From assembly GCA_041648755.1 (NCBI GenBank), contig JBAZOJ010000017.1, forward strand, positions 1-27,164: a stretch of DNA of 27,164 nucleotides, in the 5' to 3' direction. The notes beneath the pieces are model-generated. The model was not told the DNA's origin and searched no databases. It saw nothing but the letters and a program-made list of their open reading frames with translations. This DNA comes from JBAZOJ01 sp041648755. Lineage in GTDB: Bacteria > Planctomycetota > B143-G9. The translations under genes were made by a program, and so were the position numbers. This document shows, one piece after another, positions 25,450 through 27,164 of the stretch; within the stretch, counting starts at the first letter, position 1; every line of letters starts with the position of its first letter.

Positions 25450-26751
25450 ATGAAGCACACGCACAAAGTCCTTGTTCTGGTTCTGTTTATGATGCTCGCG
25501 CTTCCCTTTGCGTGGGCCGAGGAAGAGACAACACCTGACCCCAACCTGCCCGGCAATCCCGATTGCGCCACCTGCAAGGGCACTGGCAAGGTTGGCTACG
25601 GCAAGAAGGCTGGCGACCTTGCGCTTATCACCTATTGCCAGTTCAAGGATGCTGGCAAGACTTGTCCTGTCAAGATCGGTGGCTGGGAGCCCTGCGCAGC
25701 CTGCGAAGACTTCCCCGGCATGCAGGCCATCTTCGACGAGCATGACCGCATTCGCAAAGCCTACCGCGAGGAAGGCGCCATGTACACCAATGTGATTGCC
25801 CAGAGCAAGGCTCCGCTTCCGAAATTTAGCTTCGTCCTTGGTAAGCACTGCCGCGTCTTTATGGACTATCCCCACTCCAAGTGGCACACCCTCGTCATCT
25901 ATACGGAGAAATGCTGGATCAAGTTCGCAGAGCAATTCGAAATGGGCGGCGAGGAGAGCGACTGGGGTAAGTCTTGGGCGAACGGCAAGGCAAACTTCTT
26001 CTGTGTGAGCAGCATGGAAAACTTCCAGCAGTATTGCGAATGGGCGTACACAAACAAGATTTTCCCCTATGAGACTATACAGATCGGACTGCAGACCGTT
26101 AAGAACCTCGGTGCCGTTGGCCTGTATGTCCCCGTTCAGGGCGGAAATGCATATATCGGACGGTTTACGCACCAGAGCGAGGTTGACATGGTTGACGAAC
26201 GTGGTCTTGTGGACAGCCTCGCTGAAAGTATGCTCAACCGCGGCTTCATGTCCGTAAAGGATCGCGATCCGTTCCCCCATTGGGTTAGCCAGGGACTCTC
26301 GACGTATTATCAGCAGTCCGTAACAGGCGGCATCAGTTGGTATCAAGTGGCGTACGGAATGGGCAACAGGCGTGACCAGGAGACTTGGGGCAGGTTCGAC
26401 GGCTGGCTCAAGCTTCTCGGCGAAGCGAGTTCAGTCCCCAAGGGCTCGTTTGACGATAAGACCAATTCCTGGAAGGGGCTCATCCCCATGGAAACCCTGA
26501 TCAACATGAAGGTCACCACGATGCCATTCCAGGGCCTTGCCCAATCGTGGGCTATGGTCAGCTATATGATGGCTGACGGCGAACGCTCCAAGACCAAGGC
26601 GCAGGAAAAGCGCATGCTGTTCAAGGAGTTCCTGAAGGCCATTGGCGGCGGGATGAACCAGGTCGAAGCCATCCAGAAAGTCTATGGCGTGAAGGATCTT
26701 GCGGGATTCGAAGGCCGGTTCCGCGCTTGGCTTCCCGGGTTCTGCAAATAG
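25450..26751 (+). CDS. Exported protein with DnaJ-like Cys motif and a degenerate gluzincin-like peptidase domain
   Basis: This 433-residue protein has a signal peptide (AWA cut near residue 23), with AAAGGAG at 25437-25443 before ATG. Residues 39-85 hold C39-x2-C42-K-G-T-G, C63, C72 and C82-x2-C85, a CxxCxGxG / CxxC layout like a DnaJ-type zinc site. The rest resembles peptidase-MA/DUF1570-like gluzincins around DSLAESML (255-262) and PHWVSQGLSTYY (276-287). The usual HExxH would align with D255-S-L-A-E259, and the usual Glu of WLSEGLAEY is Q281. The zinc-binding catalytic residues therefore look lost, and a binding or structural role is more likely than proteolysis. The peptidase comparison is by eye and moderate. 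A terminator follows, and a gene with a similar signal peptide begins 340 bases downstream. Confidence 0.6.
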   Translation: MKHTHKVLVLVLFMMLALPFAWAEEETTPDPNLPGNPDCATCKGTGKVGYGKKAGDLALITYCQFKDAGKTCPVKIGGWEPCAACEDFPGMQAIFDEHDRIRKAYREEGAMYTNVIAQSKAPLPKFSFVLGKHCRVFMDYPHSKWHTLVIYTEKCWIKFAEQFEMGGEESDWGKSWANGKANFFCVSSMENFQQYCEWAYTNKIFPYETIQIGLQTVKNLGAVGLYVPVQGGNAYIGRFTHQSEVDMVDERGLVDSLAESMLNRGFMSVKDRDPFPHWVSQGLSTYYQQSVTGGISWYQVAYGMGNRRDQETWGRFDGWLKLLGEASSVPKGSFDDKTNSWKGLIPMETLINMKVTTMPFQGLAQSWAMVSYMMADGERSKTKAQEKRMLFKEFLKAIGGGMNQVEAIQKVYGVKDLAGFEGRFRAWLPGFCK

Positions 26752-26774
26752 CTTGATCCGCTTTCAGATGAAAA

Positions 26775-26808
26775 AAATCCCCCCGCCTGTGCGGGGGGAT
26801 TTCATTTT
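26775..26808 (+). terminator. Rho-independent, possibly bidirectional, terminator
   Basis: A perfect 12-bp stem, AAATCCCCCCGC (26775-26786) / GCGGGGGGATTT (26791-26802), has a CTGT loop and a modest T run at 26805-26808. Seven A residues at 26771-26777 on the left side would give a good U tract to transcripts of the opposite strand. Confidence 0.85.
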
Positions 26809-27045
26809 CCAGCCTCCTATTTGTACGTGATGCCCTGGGTGGCGATTGCCTGCCACGGTCATAGCCTGCTCTCTGAGTCCATTGCAGGCGGCTTTGCGCG
26901 ATTGATATTGTCCATCCTGCTCCGCGAGAGCAATAGCGTTTCAAGCGGATACCTCACTATTTCCCGCACTCTACGGCAATGGGAAATCTTGCCGGAGTAT
27001 TCTGCTCGAATGGAAATCCTGGAGCTAACATGCAGGCGCATGTTC
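26809..27045 (+). other. Intergenic region with inverted repeats
   Basis: I found no convincing gene in this stretch; short open frames on both strands lack ribosome sites and recognisable protein character. Two inverted repeats stand out: ATTTCCC (26959-26965) with GGGAAAT (26981-26987), and the tighter AACATGC (27027-27033) with GCATGTT (27038-27044). The second ends just before the promoter of the next gene and is a candidate operator. Confidence 0.4.
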
Positions 27046-27077
27046 TTGCATTGACAAAAACGCGCCCATAATATAGT
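27046..27077 (+). promoter_or_regulatory. Promoter of the partial gene at the right edge
   Basis: Two overlapping box pairs fit. A consensus TTGACA at 27051-27056 has TATAGT at 27072-27077 (15-base spacing). TTGCAT at 27046-27051 has TAATAT at 27069-27074 (17-base spacing). The ribosome site AAGGAGG at 27080-27086 follows. Confidence 0.6.
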
Positions 27078-27091
27078 AGAAGGAGGCGCAT

Positions 27092-27164
27092 ATGGGGCCC
27101 TCAAACAGAGTTCTTGTCTTGGTCATTTTCCTTATGTTGTCCTTCGCCTTTGCCTGGACTGAGG
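27092..27164 (+). CDS. Exported protein, 3' partial (possible paralogue of the preceding gene)
   Basis: ATG 27092 lies 5 bases after AAGGAGG and opens a frame that runs off the window. The 24 visible residues form a signal peptide, with RVLVLVIFLMLSFAFAWTE closely resembling KVLVLVLFMMLALPFAWAE of the exported protein at 25450. This suggests a tandem paralogue, but nothing of the mature protein is visible. It has its own promoter and lies after a terminator, so it is transcribed separately. Confidence 0.65.
   Translation, partial: MGPSNRVLVLVIFLMLSFAFAWTE

Noticed and set aside
25423..26346. Minus-strand open frame of 307 codons opposite the exported Cys-motif protein
   Set aside because: The + strand gene has a signal peptide, ribosome site and terminator. 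The minus frame has no ribosome site or recognisable motif and spans the gene boundary.
26821..27104. Short open frames on both strands between the terminator and the edge gene
   Set aside because: They lack ribosome sites and recognisable protein features; the region looks regulatory, with inverted repeats and a promoter.
1..27164. Mobile element, CRISPR array, tRNA or rRNA
   Set aside because: I saw no transposase or integrase motif, no regularly spaced direct repeats, and no tRNA- or rRNA-like sequence in reading the window by eye. A short degenerate tRNA could be missed without a search tool.

Overview
This window looks like a GC-rich chromosomal segment of a Gram-negative (diderm) bacterium. 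It encodes a secretin, several exported periplasmic proteins, and ExbB/ExbD inner-membrane energisers. The pilus-type genes resemble in order and build the Akkermansia Amuc_1098-1101 pilus-like locus, and exported TPR proteins sit beside ExbB and tandem ExbD genes. I therefore infer a member of, or a lineage near, the PVC superphylum (Planctomycetota, Verrucomicrobiota, Lentisphaerota). No rRNA, tRNA or other taxonomic marker is present, so this is a moderate-confidence inference. Every supported gene is on the + strand. I saw no mobile element, CRISPR array or RNA gene.

Region 1 (1-5783) is an overlapping pair encoding an AddB-like nuclease/inactive helicase (5' end outside the window) and an AddA-like helicase-nuclease, for double-strand break resection. 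Region 2 (5784-12919) is an envelope pilus or secretion assembly locus: a strong promoter, a PilM protein with a PilN-like membrane tail, a PilO/Amuc_1100-like protein, a membrane-anchored FN3-like protein broken by an apparent -1 frameshift at a C6 tract, and a TPR-secretin with its own promoter and a strong terminator. Region 3 (12920-18753) holds three consecutive exported TPR/helical-repeat proteins, two of which share an N-terminal plan.

Region 4 (18754-22221) encodes one ExbB/TolQ-like protein followed by four ExbD-like proteins. The first is divergent and the next three are clear paralogues. The third and fourth each sit behind an internal terminator and a duplicated promoter/ribosome-binding module, so the stoichiometry of ExbD subunits could be tuned separately. 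The three TPR proteins plus ExbB plus four ExbDs is the best candidate here for a poorly described system: a proton-motive-force-driven envelope machine whose periplasmic side is TPR scaffolds.

Region 5 (22222-25429) is a tight YtrA-type GntR, ABC ATPase, ABC permease and unknown membrane protein operon, with a possible self-operator over the promoter and almost no 5' leader. Region 6 (25430-27164) has an exported protein with a DnaJ-like CxxCxGxG motif and what looks like a catalytically dead gluzincin-type peptidase domain. It ends in a terminator, and a second gene with a very similar signal peptide begins at the right edge under its own promoter.
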